Numbered from the stretch's first letter, positions 19,416-28,091 are shown. The stretch: DNA of 64,000 nt from Oxalobacteraceae bacterium (GCA_013284265.1 JABTBR010000008.1:95537-159536); one strand, 5' to 3'. Notes: generated from the letters alone by a model not told the origin. Program-made: numbers and translations.

Positions 19416-21164
19416 ATGGGAAAGCAACTGGCGGTCAATGTGGCGGCAGGCGGCTTGAAGGCAACTGGATGCTGCACGCCCAAGGAAGACAAAACACCTC
19501 AGAAGATGAGTGTCCCGCCCAGGAGGGTGTTACCGATTATTTTTATTCCCGGAATCATGGGTTCAAATCTCCGCATGAGTGCCAAGAGGCAAGAAGAGCT
19601 AAAAAAATCAAACAATATTGCTTGGAGACCTGATTTTAAATACGAGTCTTCTGGGCTTTTAAATGCATCGCCACGCGAGCGGCAGCTCCAGTTAGATCCC
19701 TCAACAACGGAGGTAGATGAATATGACCCTCCGAATAGTTCGACTGGAGACAAGAAAGAAACGCCAGAAGACAGAAATAAAATTGGAACTGTTTCTGTAA
19801 CGCTGAATGTTGGAATCAATACACCGTTGCTGACAGATGATCTGAAAGGATCAAAAAATGGCAAAACCAAGGAAGAAAAAGCCCGGGAGCGCGGTTGGGG
19901 AGAAATCTACTGCGGCAGCTACCAGGGTATTCTTGAGAAATGCGAGCAGCATTTGAATAGCCCGCCAACATCAGATTTTTGGAAAAAAATGTTCGAAGTC
20001 GATCCAGTGAGATGGGGAGCGCATCCGGAGCCAGCGCTCAAACGTCTTTCGGAGAACGATTTCAAAAAAGCGGTCGAGGGATGCTGGTTTCCAGTTCATG
20101 CGATGGGTTACAACTGGTTAGAAGCAAATGGTGACTCTGCTTTAAAACTAGGTAACCGCATAATTAAACTGATAAAAAAATATCGCGAGCAGAAGTTTCA
20201 ATGCGAAAAAGTAATATTAATAACCCATTCCATGGGTGGATTGGTTGCTCGTGCATTGATACATCCAAAACTTGGAAAACTCAGTTCCGAAATTTTGGGT
20301 ATTGTTCATGGAGAAATGCCGGCAGCCGGAGCACCTGCAGCCTATAAACGGATACGCTCCGGTACCGAAGAGAGTGGATCTATCATAGATTTTGCACCCA
20401 AGATATTGGGCAATTTCGGGTCTGACGTGACTGCAGTTCTAGGGAACGCTCAAGGTGGATTGGAACTATTGCCAAGCAAAGCGTATGGAAACGGATGGCT
20501 GGAGATCCGGCAGAACGGAAAATTACTCAGAAGCCTTCCTGAAAATGGGGATCCATATGCCGAAATTTATCAAATTCGAGACAAATGGTGGCGCCTTTTA
20601 CGCGAAGAGTGGCTCAATCCAGCGCTCCAGCCAGGCTGTGGATTTGATCACACCTATATTTTATTAGAACAAGCCAAAGAATTTCACGAGTTGATCAACT
20701 CAAGCTACCACGACCTCTGCTACGCACACTATGGTTGCGATAGTGGTCGTCCCTCCTGGGAAAAAGTAATTTGGAATTTAGATCCAAAATATAAAGAAAA
20801 AGATTGGCAAGGATTACATATATTTTCCGACGAAAAAAAAGGGAAATTTCGATTATATAAAGCCACATCCGACTTCATTGATGACGAAGATTCCGGTATC
20901 GCAAGCATGGATGGAACCAATATAAATATTCCTCCGCAATATCCATCGTTCGGGGTAGAGCTTGGCGCGAGCGTTGGGCCTGGAGATCAAACGGTGCCGG
21001 CACGCTCTTCCGATCAACAGCTTCACAGCGGAAAATTCAGTGGTCTATTTCGGCAGGTAGGATATGAGCACCAGAATAGCTATAAAGACGACGCAGCAAT
21101 TAAATCGACCTTATTCAGTCTGGTGCGCATTATTGAAAAGATGAAATGGAGCAATCATGCATAA
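19416..21164 (+). CDS. T6SS lipase effector (alpha/beta hydrolase, Tle-type)
   Basis: This 582-residue protein has an oxyanion-hole strand IIFIPGIMGSNL near residues 41-52 and a nucleophile elbow THSMGG with Ser272, as in LCAT/PGAP1-like lipases. C-terminal DQTVPARSSD and YEHQNSY segments could supply the acid and histidine. It lies between vgrG and a Tli4-like immunity gene, so it is best read as a phospholipase effector attacking target membranes. There is no signal peptide, as expected for a VgrG-borne effector. Base composition is visibly richer in A and T than vgrG, suggesting the effector-immunity part was exchanged separately. Assignment to a numbered Tle family is uncertain; the Tli4-like partner hints at Tle4. 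Confidence 0.8.
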   Translation: MGKQLAVNVAAGGLKATGCCTPKEDKTPQKMSVPPRRVLPIIFIPGIMGSNLRMSAKRQEELKKSNNIAWRPDFKYESSGLLNASPRERQLQLDPSTTEVDEYDPPNSSTGDKKETPEDRNKIGTVSVTLNVGINTPLLTDDLKGSKNGKTKEEKARERGWGEIYCGSYQGILEKCEQHLNSPPTSDFWKKMFEVDPVRWGAHPEPALKRLSENDFKKAVEGCWFPVHAMGYNWLEANGDSALKLGNRIIKLIKKYREQKFQCEKVILITHSMGGLVARALIHPKLGKLSSEILGIVHGEMPAAGAPAAYKRIRSGTEESGSIIDFAPKILGNFGSDVTAVLGNAQGGLELLPSKAYGNGWLEIRQNGKLLRSLPENGDPYAEIYQIRDKWWRLLREEWLNPALQPGCGFDHTYILLEQAKEFHELINSSYHDLCYAHYGCDSGRPSWEKVIWNLDPKYKEKDWQGLHIFSDEKKGKFRLYKATSDFIDDEDSGIASMDGTNINIPPQYPSFGVELGASVGPGDQTVPARSSDQQLHSGKFSGLFRQVGYEHQNSYKDDAAIKSTLFSLVRIIEKMKWSNHA

Positions 21165-22590
21165 GTCTTCCGTTCAATTTGGTGGAATTTTCGGCGCAAC
21201 AATGTTTTTTTTGGCTGCAGCACTTTATTTTATCGCCTTTTCCAGTAAAAATGTTTCAGGAGAGAATATGCCATTGAGCCCACGCATACAAAACATTTTT
21301 GAAAAAACAAAAACTATCTGCCTAGGGAGATTTATAGTTGTTGTACCAGAAAGCGCGAAAATAATATATGGCCCAGCAAACGTTCCGTGGCCAATCAACA
21401 ATTACCCAGGCAAAGGCGCGCAGATGGAAAAGGTCATTAGTGACCGGTTAATTGAAATAAGAGATGAGCCTAAATATCTCCAAGGGGATTTACGTCTTCC
21501 TAGCTCATTGGTTGGCAAAGTTTTCGATGGTGCTTTACCGAATCAAAAAATCGTTTTTGGCGTAAGCAAGGGAAGCGGAGGTTTCTATAGGATTGAATCC
21601 TATACCAAAATCGGAGACGATCTATTCATTCAAGAAAGCGATTCCATTCCTAAGAAAAACGAACAAGATGTTCGTGAGCTGAATTCAATCGCGCCGCTAT
21701 TGCGATCTCGCGGTGAGCTGGAAATTCCGGCCGAACCGGGCATTTGCATCGAGGATGGATTTATCCGTACTTCCACCGCAATCTCTAACGAAGATTTGAG
21801 CATCGGTGTCCGACTCACAGAGTTCCCTGATGTACATTTTTCGTTTTCAGTACACAATAAGAAATATGTTGCCTCAGACGCAATTGAGCCCCGTCTAAAA
21901 CAGGCTGAAGAAGATGCCAAGCGCAACGGGAATGGCGCCTGGTACGCACGGATCAAGACCTTGCGACGCGGTCAGCGAACGATCGGAAAGTGGACGGGCT
22001 TTGAAATCCTTGCCCATATGCCTGCACAAGCTGAGGTGGGAGAAACCCACGAGTTCGCTTATCTCAGTCACGGTGAGCCCGGCGATCCGTTTATACCAAT
22101 GTTGGACATCAAGCTGAGCACCGGCGTGAAAGGCAATCAGATCGGCGGTGGCAAGCCCAGCATCACCGACGAAGAAGCCGTTGCCTTGTGGGACAAACTC
22201 ACGAACTCGATACGCGTGCGTCCGACCAAGGAAGCTGCGAAACAAAGCGCGGTGCCCAATGTAGCACTCGGCACCCTGGCGCAGTCCGGCACAGTGTGCC
22301 CGCAAAGCGGATGGTGGGAATCCAAGGATGGCGACCGGGACTTTCAGGTGGCCGGCGGCGCCCGGCAGCATTTTACTCAGGGAGTGCGCATGCCCAATGC
22401 GATTCTGATTGCCACGCCCTCGATCTGGCAAAAATTAAAACTCAGCCGGGCCAGTCCCCGCGCCTCCATTACCGCCGTGTGGACCCTGGTCGAGATCGAC
22501 CCACCGCCCCAAGTCAATTCCACGCAACATCTGCACGATGAAATCCTAAGGAAAGACAGCGATGCCGAACCGCCAGTGAAGGAGAGCTAG
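21157..22590 (+). CDS. Tli4-family T6SS immunity protein
   Basis: This 477-residue protein overlaps the lipase stop by 8 bases. One hydrophobic segment near residues 10-28 should anchor or export it, placing it in the periplasm where an incoming lipase acts. The C-terminal half (CPQSGWWESKDG, then QHFTQGVRMPNAIL near 415-428) looks like the Tli4 C-terminal domain. Tli4 proteins bind and block the matching lipase. The 5' two thirds are AT-rich like the effector and the 3' end returns to host-like composition, as if a boundary of exchange lies near 21.9-22.2 kb. Confidence 0.75.
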   Translation: MHKSSVQFGGIFGATMFFLAAALYFIAFSSKNVSGENMPLSPRIQNIFEKTKTICLGRFIVVVPESAKIIYGPANVPWPINNYPGKGAQMEKVISDRLIEIRDEPKYLQGDLRLPSSLVGKVFDGALPNQKIVFGVSKGSGGFYRIESYTKIGDDLFIQESDSIPKKNEQDVRELNSIAPLLRSRGELEIPAEPGICIEDGFIRTSTAISNEDLSIGVRLTEFPDVHFSFSVHNKKYVASDAIEPRLKQAEEDAKRNGNGAWYARIKTLRRGQRTIGKWTGFEILAHMPAQAEVGETHEFAYLSHGEPGDPFIPMLDIKLSTGVKGNQIGGGKPSITDEEAVALWDKLTNSIRVRPTKEAAKQSAVPNVALGTLAQSGTVCPQSGWWESKDGDRDFQVAGGARQHFTQGVRMPNAILIATPSIWQKLKLSRASPRASITAVWTLVEIDPPPQVNSTQHLHDEILRKDSDAEPPVKES

Positions 22591-22857
22591 ATGCCAAACA
22601 TCATTCGCGTGGGCGACCCAACCTCCCACGGCGGCAAAGTGGTCAACAGCAGTGCCGTGCATTTCATTGTCGGCGGAAAGCCAGTCGCGCTCGTCGGCGA
22701 CAAGTGCATGTGCCCACTCACAGGACATCAAAACTGTGTCATCACCAGCGGCAACGCCGCGCACACCGTCAATGGAAAAGCCGTGGCGTATGACGGCGAT
22801 AAAACCAGTTGCGGTGCGACGCTCATTTCAACCGCGGGCAATTTTTGCTGCAATTGA
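22591..22857 (+). CDS. PAAR-domain T6SS spike tip protein
   Basis: This is an 88-residue PAAR protein that caps the VgrG trimer to form a sharp tip, usually with a bound metal. The repeated PAAR features are visible: GDPTSHGGKV near residue 8, GDKCMCPLTGHQ near 41-52, ITSGNAAHTVNGKAVAYDGD near 56-75 and SCGATLIS. It starts directly after the immunity-gene TAG, giving a tight vgrG-lipase-immunity-PAAR unit. There is no C-terminal toxin extension. It ends 40 bases before a strong bidirectional terminator. Confidence 0.92.
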   Translation: MPNIIRVGDPTSHGGKVVNSSAVHFIVGGKPVALVGDKCMCPLTGHQNCVITSGNAAHTVNGKAVAYDGDKTSCGATLISTAGNFCCN

Positions 22858-22897
22858 AATAAGGCACGAGGTCAATTTAAAACCCTTCGCGCAATAG

Positions 22898-22936
22898 AAA
22901 AATCCCCGTTCGATGTTTCCATCAAACGGGGATTTT
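22898..22936. terminator. bidirectional Rho-independent terminator
   Basis: AAAAATCCCCGTTCGA and TCAAACGGGGATTTT form a long stem (one G-T/mismatch position) with an 8-base loop. The A-run on one side and T-run on the other allow it to stop both the plus-strand PAAR transcript and the minus-strand tRNA-Pro transcript. Confidence 0.9.
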
Positions 22937-22942
22937 AAATTT

Positions 22943-23019
22943 TGGTCGGAGTACAAGGATTCGAACCTTGGACCCCCTGGTCCCAAACCAGGTGCGCTAC
23001 CGGGCTGCGCCACACTCCG
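22943..23019 (-). tRNA. tRNA-Pro (anticodon TGG)
   Basis: Read on the minus strand, a 77-base cloverleaf runs from CGGAGTG (acceptor) to the encoded CCA. The D-arm is GCGCAGCCCGGTAGCGC, the anticodon stem-loop CTGGTTTGGGACCAG with TGG in the loop, and the T-arm has GGTTCGAATCC. All stems pair, with one G-U at the base of the acceptor. No integrase or duplicated tRNA end is nearby, so it does not appear to be an occupied attachment site. Confidence 0.97.
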
Positions 23020-23143
23020 AAGAAGCAAGATAATACAAGCTGCTTCAGTATCCGTCAAGTGCCGGTACGAATTCAGTATGTACCATTGCGGATTTTTTTC
23101 AATGTGAGAATATGAGCGTCTTCAGGACGTTAACAAATAAACC

Positions 23144-23836
23144 ATGCCAGAAATTTCCCCTGCGGCGCAAGGCTTGACACGCTACGGTGCCGCGTCGCGG
23201 CGGCGCTGGGGGATCGCTGCGGGCGTGGCGGTTTCGCTGCTGCTGCATGGGGTGCTGATTTTCGGCTATCGCTTCGGACTGACGCCGGCCCCGCTGCCGC
23301 AGTTGCCGCATGCGGAGATGCTGACGGTATGGGTGCGGCCCGCGCCGCCGCCCACGCCGGTCAAGCCGCCACCGCCGCCGGAACCGGTCAAGCCAAAGGA
23401 GCCGCCCAGGGTGCTGGCACAACAGCCGCCGAAGGAGAAGGAAAAGCCGGAGCGTTTGCCAGCGCCAGCAAGAGAGCTGGCGCAAAAGCCGGACAGCGCG
23501 CCGCCGGTGACGGAGTCGCAGGCGATTACCTTGCCGGGGCCTGTGTCGGCGCCGCCGCCCGATCCCTTTGCAGAACCGCGCGCGGCCGATGCCAAGCCGG
23601 CCTTTGATATGGATGCGGCGCGCAGGACGGCACGCAAGATGGCCAATGAGCCTGATCCGGCCAAGGCGGGGACGGCGTTGGCGCGCTTGCCGCAGAAGCA
23701 GCTGGAATCGGAAACTGAAATGGCCAAGCGCGTGTCGCAGGCCAAGCGCCCGGATTGCAAGGACGGTTTGCCAGGTGGCTTGCTGGCGCCCTTATTCCTG
23801 ATGATGGATAAGAAAGACCACGGCTGCAAGTGGTAG
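23144..23836 (+). CDS. TonB-like proline-rich membrane-anchored protein
   Basis: This 230-residue protein has a cytoplasmic start with RRRW and a single membrane segment (GIAAGVAVSLLLHGVLIFGY, residues 24-43) containing the SxxxH pattern seen in TonB anchors. A proline-rich periplasmic linker follows (APPPTPVKPPPPPEPVKPK). The usual TonB C-terminal domain is absent. The C-terminus is a short region ending CKDGLPGGLLAPLFLMMDKK and HGCKW with two cysteines. It may be a TonB-derived protein with another job. It stands alone after the tRNA gene. Confidence 0.6.
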   Translation: MPEISPAAQGLTRYGAASRRRWGIAAGVAVSLLLHGVLIFGYRFGLTPAPLPQLPHAEMLTVWVRPAPPPTPVKPPPPPEPVKPKEPPRVLAQQPPKEKEKPERLPAPARELAQKPDSAPPVTESQAITLPGPVSAPPPDPFAEPRAADAKPAFDMDAARRTARKMANEPDPAKAGTALARLPQKQLESETEMAKRVSQAKRPDCKDGLPGGLLAPLFLMMDKKDHGCKW

Positions 23837-23857
23837 GTCCGCGGAACGATCGCTTTT

Positions 23858-23926
23858 TTAAAACCCACGGCTGAAATCTGGGGTCAGACCCGACGGGTCT
23901 GACCCCGGCTCTTTGCCGTGGGTTCT
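23858..23926. repeat. compound palindromic intergenic repeat, copy 3a
   Basis: TTTAAAACCCACGG and CCGTGGGTTCTA form the outer arms. The inner hairpin GGGGTCAGACCC-GAC-GGGTCTGACCCC has the arm order swapped relative to the copies at 31 and 53 kb, yet still pairs perfectly. It lies downstream of the TonB-like gene and can be folded as a long hairpin in either strand. Confidence 0.8.
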
Positions 23927-24079
23927 AATATGGTCTGCGGCGCGCTACCTGAAAACCCAGGGCGTAACCCCAGGGGTCAGACCCCGGGTCCGGGGAGGGG
24001 CCGCGCCCCGCCTGTCCCTGTGGGACAGGCCCCCGGCTCTTTGCCGTGGGTTCTAATATGGTCTGCGGCGCGCTACCTG
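23905..24079. repeat. 47-base exact direct repeat flanking copy 3b
   Basis: The sequence starting CCGGCTCTTTGCCGTGGG and ending GGCGCGCTACCTG occurs identically at 23905-23951 and 24033-24079. It includes the right end of each repeat copy plus 25 bases of flanking sequence. The flank must therefore have been duplicated together with the element, by local duplication or unequal recombination rather than by clean insertion. Confidence 0.9.
23952..24054. repeat. compound palindromic intergenic repeat, copy 3b
   Basis: This second copy follows 25 bases after the first. It starts AAAACCCAGGGCGTAACCCC, the reverse complement of the usual right end, so the left part is inverted. It then has GGGGTCAGACCCC, a GC-rich insert and the hairpin GCCTGTCCCTGTGGGACAGGC at about 24010-24030. 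It ends in CTCTTTGCCGTGGGTTCTA. It looks like a composite of a full core and a different inner stem, as in copy 1. Confidence 0.75.
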
Positions 24080-24096
24080 GAACGTCGAAAACCTGC

Positions 24097-25011
24097 TTAC
24101 TCGCCAGCCTGCCCCTTGAGTTCCAGCGCGCGGTCATACAAAGCATTCTTCTTGCGCCCGGTAATCTGCGCCGTCAGATTGGCGGCCTGCTTGACCGAGC
24201 ATTCCGTCAGCAGAATATTCAGGATGCGCTCGGCCTCGGCATCTTCGGCATCGCTGGCGGCGGGCGCGCCGGCCAGCAGCACGACGAACTCGCCTTTTTC
24301 CCGGTGCGGATCGGCCTTGATCCAGGCTTGTGCCTCGGACAGCGGGCAGCGGTGGATCTCCTCAAACATCTTGGTCAGCTCGCGCGCGAACACGACTTCG
24401 CGCTCGGGCTCGAACACGGCCGCCAGCGCGCCGGCACAATCGAGTATCCGGTGCGGCGCTTCGTAAAACACCATGGTCGCCGTCACGCTGAGCAAGGACT
24501 GCAAGAAATTCTCGCGCTGCTTGGCCTTGGCCGGCAGAAAACCCACAAAGTAAAACTGGTCGTTCACCAGCCCGCTGGCCGACAGCGCCGTGACGGCCGC
24601 CGACGCGCCCGGCAGCGGCAGCACGCGCAGACCCGCCGCGCGCACGGCATCCACAATGCGCGCGCCCGGATCGGACACGGCCGGCGTACCGGCATCGGAC
24701 ACCAGCGCGATGCGCTCGCCGGCCTGCAGGCGGGCGATCAGCGTCTCGGCGATCTCGCGCTCATTGTGCTGGTGGGCCGCGATCAGCGGCTTGTGCAGGC
24801 CGAAGCGGGTCATCAGCTGGGCGGTGTTGCGGGTATCCTCGCAGGCGACCGCGTTGACGATGCTCAAGACGTGCAAAGCGCGCAGACTAATATCGGTGAC
24901 GTTGCCGATCGGGGTCGCCACGACGTACAAGGTTGCGCTAGGATAGGTCTGGTGCGCCGTTTCACCCATGACAGGCAGGGTGGCGATGGAGCTGGTTTCG
25001 TGTTCGGTCAT
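24097..25011 (-). CDS. rsmI: 16S rRNA (cytidine(1402)-2'-O)-methyltransferase
   Basis: RsmI methylates the ribose of C1402 in the ribosomal decoding centre using SAM. The 304-residue protein has the tetrapyrrole-methylase fold, with LYVVATPIGNVTDISLRAL near residues 29-47, CEDTRNTAQL near 58-67, LVSDAGTPAVSDPG near 96-109 and the FYFVGFLPAK segment. ATG 25011 (MTEHETSS) is preferred to an ATG ten codons upstream because it avoids overlap with the divergent lpoA start only 10 bases away. With so little space, the promoters must overlap coding sequence. This gene pair and the following yraN-diaA-dolP order are widely conserved. Confidence 0.94.
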   Translation of the reverse strand: MTEHETSSIATLPVMGETAHQTYPSATLYVVATPIGNVTDISLRALHVLSIVNAVACEDTRNTAQLMTRFGLHKPLIAAHQHNEREIAETLIARLQAGERIALVSDAGTPAVSDPGARIVDAVRAAGLRVLPLPGASAAVTALSASGLVNDQFYFVGFLPAKAKQRENFLQSLLSVTATMVFYEAPHRILDCAGALAAVFEPEREVVFARELTKMFEEIHRCPLSEAQAWIKADPHREKGEFVVLLAGAPAASDAEDAEAERILNILLTECSVKQAANLTAQITGRKKNALYDRALELKGQAGE

Positions 25012-25021
25012 TGGGGGTAGG

Positions 25022-26383
25022 ATGCTGGGTAAAAGTATCAAAATGCTGTTGCTGGGCGCGTCTGTCCTGGTCGTTTCAGGCTATAGCGCGGCCTGTGATG
25101 CGCCGGGCCGATTGTGCGCGCCTATCTCTGCAAACACAAGCATGCCGCCGGCCGTGCTGACACGCATGGCGGCCACCGCGCCGTCTGCCGCGCTCGTCGT
25201 GGCACAGCTGAACACCTCTTCTATCGATCCGACGGCCGCCACTGCAGGCGATGCGCGTACAGCCAGCGCCCGCGTCAGCAGCGCCGAAGCAGCGATTGCC
25301 CCCCGCGACGGTGCCGGCGAGGCACGAACAAGCGCCAATGCCGCCAACGGCGCCGCCGCCGCTGAAACCCCGCCCATCCGCATCGGCCTGCTGCTGCCGC
25401 TGCGCTCCGAAGCGCTGGGCCAGGCCGCCGCCGCCGTACGGGCCGGTTTTCTGGCCGCGTGGGAGCGCGACCGCGACGGCATCAGCGTGCAGGTGATCGA
25501 AACCAATGACGTGGCCCAGGACATCCTGTCCGCCTACGCCGGCGCCCTGGCCCAGCAGGACATGATGGTCGGACCGCTGTCGCGCTCGGCCGTCGGCGCC
25601 GTGGCGGCCAGCGCGCTGGTGTCCAAGCCGACCATCGCCTTGAATTACCCGGAACATGGCGGCGGTGCCGACACGCGCCTGCCGCCGCAGATGCTGGCGA
25701 TGGGCCTGTCGATCGAGGAAGAGGCGCGCCAGGCCGCCCAATGGGCCGGCGCCGACCATCCGGGCGGCACCGCGCTGGTGGTGCTGGCCGGCGCCCAATG
25801 GCAAAAACGCATCGCCAGCGCCTTTGCGGCCCAATGGCAGCGCCTTGGCCGCCCCGTCAAAACGGTGGAGCTGAGCGCGCCCAACGGCTATCTCAGCGAT
25901 ATCGAACTGGGCCAGTTGCGCGCCAAGGTGCAGGCCGAACCGCCCGCGGTGCTGTTTGCGGCGCTGGGCGCCGACCAGGCCCGCCAGTTGCGCGGCGCCA
26001 TCGGCACCGAGCTGCCGGTGTATGGCACCTCGGCCATAAATTCCGGCAATACCAATAACTTCCCGACCCAGGAGCTGGACGGCGTGCGCCTGCTCGACCT
26101 GCCCTGGCAGTTGCAGCGCGACCATCCTGCGGTGATGGTCTATCCGCATCCGGCCTCGTCCGAAGGCAAGGCCGGCGCCGCCGACCTGGAGCGCCTGTAT
26201 GCGCTGGGCATCGACGCCTTCCGGGTGGCGCGTGAAATCGCCCAGCGCCGGGCCGGCCACTTCCTGCTCGACGGCGTCACCGGCCGCCTGGCCGTCAGTT
26301 TCGGCCAGGGCGCGGCCAGCTTCGAGCGCACCGAATTGCCCGCCGTGTACAAGAATGGCGTGGCGCAACCTGTCCTTCCCTGA
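25022..26383 (+). CDS. lpoA: LpoA/LppC-family penicillin-binding protein activator
   Basis: This protein of about 453 residues begins with a hydrophobic export signal (IKMLLLGASVLVVSGYSAAC) whose SAAC end is a weak lipobox. An alanine-rich linker of about 90 residues leads to a periplasmic-binding-protein-like domain (IRIGLLLPLRSEALGQAAA near 119-137, VGPLSRSAVGAVAAS near 182-196). LpoA activates the wall synthase PBP1A from the outer membrane in enterobacteria. The N-terminal TPR domain of E. coli LpoA is absent, as is common in betaproteobacteria. ATG 25043 is an alternative start. Gene order supports the assignment. Confidence 0.85.
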   Translation: MLGKSIKMLLLGASVLVVSGYSAACDAPGRLCAPISANTSMPPAVLTRMAATAPSAALVVAQLNTSSIDPTAATAGDARTASARVSSAEAAIAPRDGAGEARTSANAANGAAAAETPPIRIGLLLPLRSEALGQAAAAVRAGFLAAWERDRDGISVQVIETNDVAQDILSAYAGALAQQDMMVGPLSRSAVGAVAASALVSKPTIALNYPEHGGGADTRLPPQMLAMGLSIEEEARQAAQWAGADHPGGTALVVLAGAQWQKRIASAFAAQWQRLGRPVKTVELSAPNGYLSDIELGQLRAKVQAEPPAVLFAALGADQARQLRGAIGTELPVYGTSAINSGNTNNFPTQELDGVRLLDLPWQLQRDHPAVMVYPHPASSEGKAGAADLERLYALGIDAFRVAREIAQRRAGHFLLDGVTGRLAVSFGQGAASFERTELPAVYKNGVAQPVLP

Positions 26384-26391
26384 GCGCAACC

Positions 26392-26742
26392 ATGGCGCTG
26401 ACCGACAAGCAGCGCAGCGGCCAGGGCGGCGAAGCGCTCGCGCTGGCCCATCTGCAAGGCCACGGTCTGCTGCTGGTCGAACGCAATTTCCTGTGCAAGA
26501 TGGGGGAAATCGACCTGATCATGCGCGACGGCGACTGCCTGGTCTTCGTCGAAGTGCGGCGCCGCGCCGACATGCTGCACGGCGGCGCGGCCGCCAGCAT
26601 CACGCCGCGCAAGATCAAGCGCCTGGTGCGCGCGGCCCAGTATTTCCTGCAGCGCTACCGCCATCTGCCGCCATGCCGCTTCGATGTGGTCGCCATCGAC
26701 GGCGAAAACTTGTCTTGGATGCAAAATGTGCTGGAAGTGTAA
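26392..26742 (+). CDS. yraN: YraN-family (UPF0102) putative endonuclease
   Basis: This is a 116-residue protein of the restriction-endonuclease-like YraN family. It shows GQGGEALALAHLQ near residues 11-23, the core GEIDLIMRDGDCLVFVEVRRR near 38-58 (D and E-x-R/K nuclease-like residues) and ITPRKIKRLVRAAQYFL near 70-86. In vivo function is not established. It is 8 bases after lpoA, in the conserved rsmI-lpoA-yraN-diaA-dolP array. Confidence 0.92.
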   Translation: MALTDKQRSGQGGEALALAHLQGHGLLLVERNFLCKMGEIDLIMRDGDCLVFVEVRRRADMLHGGAAASITPRKIKRLVRAAQYFLQRYRHLPPCRFDVVAIDGENLSWMQNVLEV

Positions 26743-26799
26743 GCATTTTTAACAGAGCTTGTATGGCTCGCTTGGCGCCTGCACTATAATCAGCACACT

Positions 26800-27396
26800 A
26801 TGAATAATCAACGCATCCTCTCGCACTTCCACGAAAGTGCCGAAATCAAGATCCAGTCCGCCACCGTGCTCGCGCCCGCGATTGCGCAGGCGATCGATTT
26901 GATGTTCTCTGCATTGTCCAACGGCAACAAGATCCTGGTCTGCGGCAACGGCGGTTCCGCCGCCGACGCCCAGCACTTCGCGGCCGAACTGGTGGGCCGC
27001 TTCGAGCGTGAACGCTTCCCGCTGCCGGCCCTGGCGCTGACCACCGACACGTCCATCCTGACGGCCGTGGCCAACGACTATAGCTACCGCGAAATCTTTT
27101 CCAAGCAGGTGCAAGCCTTCGGCCAGGCCGGCGACATTCTGCTGGCCTTCTCCACCTCGGGCAATTCCGGCAATGTGATCGCCGCCATCGAGGCGGCGCT
27201 GGAGCGCGAAATGCGCATCGTCGCCATGACCGGCAAGGGCGGCGGCGCCATCGGCAAGCTGCTCACCGATGCCGACGTGCACATCTGCGTACCTGCCGAC
27301 CGTACCGCCCGTATCCAGGAAGTCCATCTGGTGACCATACACTGTATTTGCGACGGGATCGATGTGGCCCTGTTCGGAGGAGATGCTAATGAGTAA
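26800..27396 (+). CDS. diaA: SIS-domain protein, DiaA/GmhA-like phosphoheptose isomerase family
   Basis: This 198-residue protein has a sugar-isomerase (SIS) fold with [20 protein letters not shown] near residues 48-67 and [14 protein letters not shown] near 112-125. Sequence alone does not separate DiaA (DnaA-binding initiation factor) from GmhA (heptose isomerase for LPS). Location between yraN and dolP matches DiaA in E. coli, while betaproteobacterial annotations often use GmhA. A TATAAT at 26785-26790 lies only 9 bases before the ATG, a possible internal promoter giving a nearly leaderless message. Confidence 0.85.
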   Translation: MNNQRILSHFHESAEIKIQSATVLAPAIAQAIDLMFSALSNGNKILVCGNGGSAADAQHFAAELVGRFERERFPLPALALTTDTSILTAVANDYSYREIFSKQVQAFGQAGDILLAFSTSGNSGNVIAAIEAALEREMRIVAMTGKGGGAIGKLLTDADVHICVPADRTARIQEVHLVTIHCICDGIDVALFGGDANE

Positions 27397-28063
27397 ATTC
27401 GGCCCACACCTGAGCCGCCTGCAAGGTCCGCTGGCCAAGAGCCTGCTGTGCGGCGCCTTGCTCGTCACGCTGTCGGGTTGCGTCGAACTGGTCGTCGGTA
27501 GCGCCGTCATGGGCACCGTGGCCGCGTCGGACCGTCGTACTTTCGGCGCCCAGACGGAAGATAAAACCATCGCCGTCAAAGGCGAAATCAAGCTGCAAAA
27601 CCTGGTCGGCGACGCCGGCCACGTCAATGTGAACAGTTTCAACCGCCGTGTGCTGGTGTCGGGCGAAGTGCGCGACCAGGCCATGAAGGACGCGGTCGAA
27701 CGCGAAATCCGCGCCATCGAAGGCGTGGTCTCGGTCTCCAATGAACTGGAAATCGCCGGCCCGGCCAGTTATACCTCGCGCTCCAACGATACCCTGATCA
27801 CCACCAAGGTCAAGGCCAGCCTGGTCGACATGAAAGATATCTCGGCCAACTCCTTCAAGGTCGTCACCGAGCGCGGCGTGGTGTTCCTGATGGGCCGCGT
27901 GACCCAGCGCGAAGGCCAGATCAGTTCCGATGTGGCGCGCGGCGTGTCCGGCGTGCAGAAGGTCGTGAAGATCTTCGAATACATCAGCGAAGACGAATGG
28001 AAGCAATACCAGCCAAAACCGTCCAGCACGGCGACGATACCCGCCTCCACGACGCAGAATTGA
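27389..28063 (+). CDS. dolP: Dual-BON-domain outer-membrane lipoprotein
   Basis: This is a 224-residue lipoprotein with signal peptide and lipobox LSGC (cysteine near residue 31). Two BON domains follow: [12 protein letters not shown] onward and [20 protein letters not shown] onward. YraP/DolP-type proteins bind anionic phospholipids and support outer-membrane integrity. ATG 27389 overlaps the diaA stop by 8 bases and has GGAGGA 7-8 bases upstream; a second ATG at 27383 is too close to it. The Thr/Ser-rich tail after KQYQPKP is unlike E. coli DolP. Confidence 0.9.
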   Translation: MSKFGPHLSRLQGPLAKSLLCGALLVTLSGCVELVVGSAVMGTVAASDRRTFGAQTEDKTIAVKGEIKLQNLVGDAGHVNVNSFNRRVLVSGEVRDQAMKDAVEREIRAIEGVVSVSNELEIAGPASYTSRSNDTLITTKVKASLVDMKDISANSFKVVTERGVVFLMGRVTQREGQISSDVARGVSGVQKVVKIFEYISEDEWKQYQPKPSSTATIPASTTQN

Positions 28064-28091
28064 CCCTGCCTGACCCTGCCGCATGATCCCA

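Noticed and set aside
22943..23019. tRNA-Pro as attachment site of a genomic island containing the T6SS cassette
   Set aside because: No integrase, no second copy of the tRNA end, and the cassette is separated from the tRNA by a normal shared terminator.
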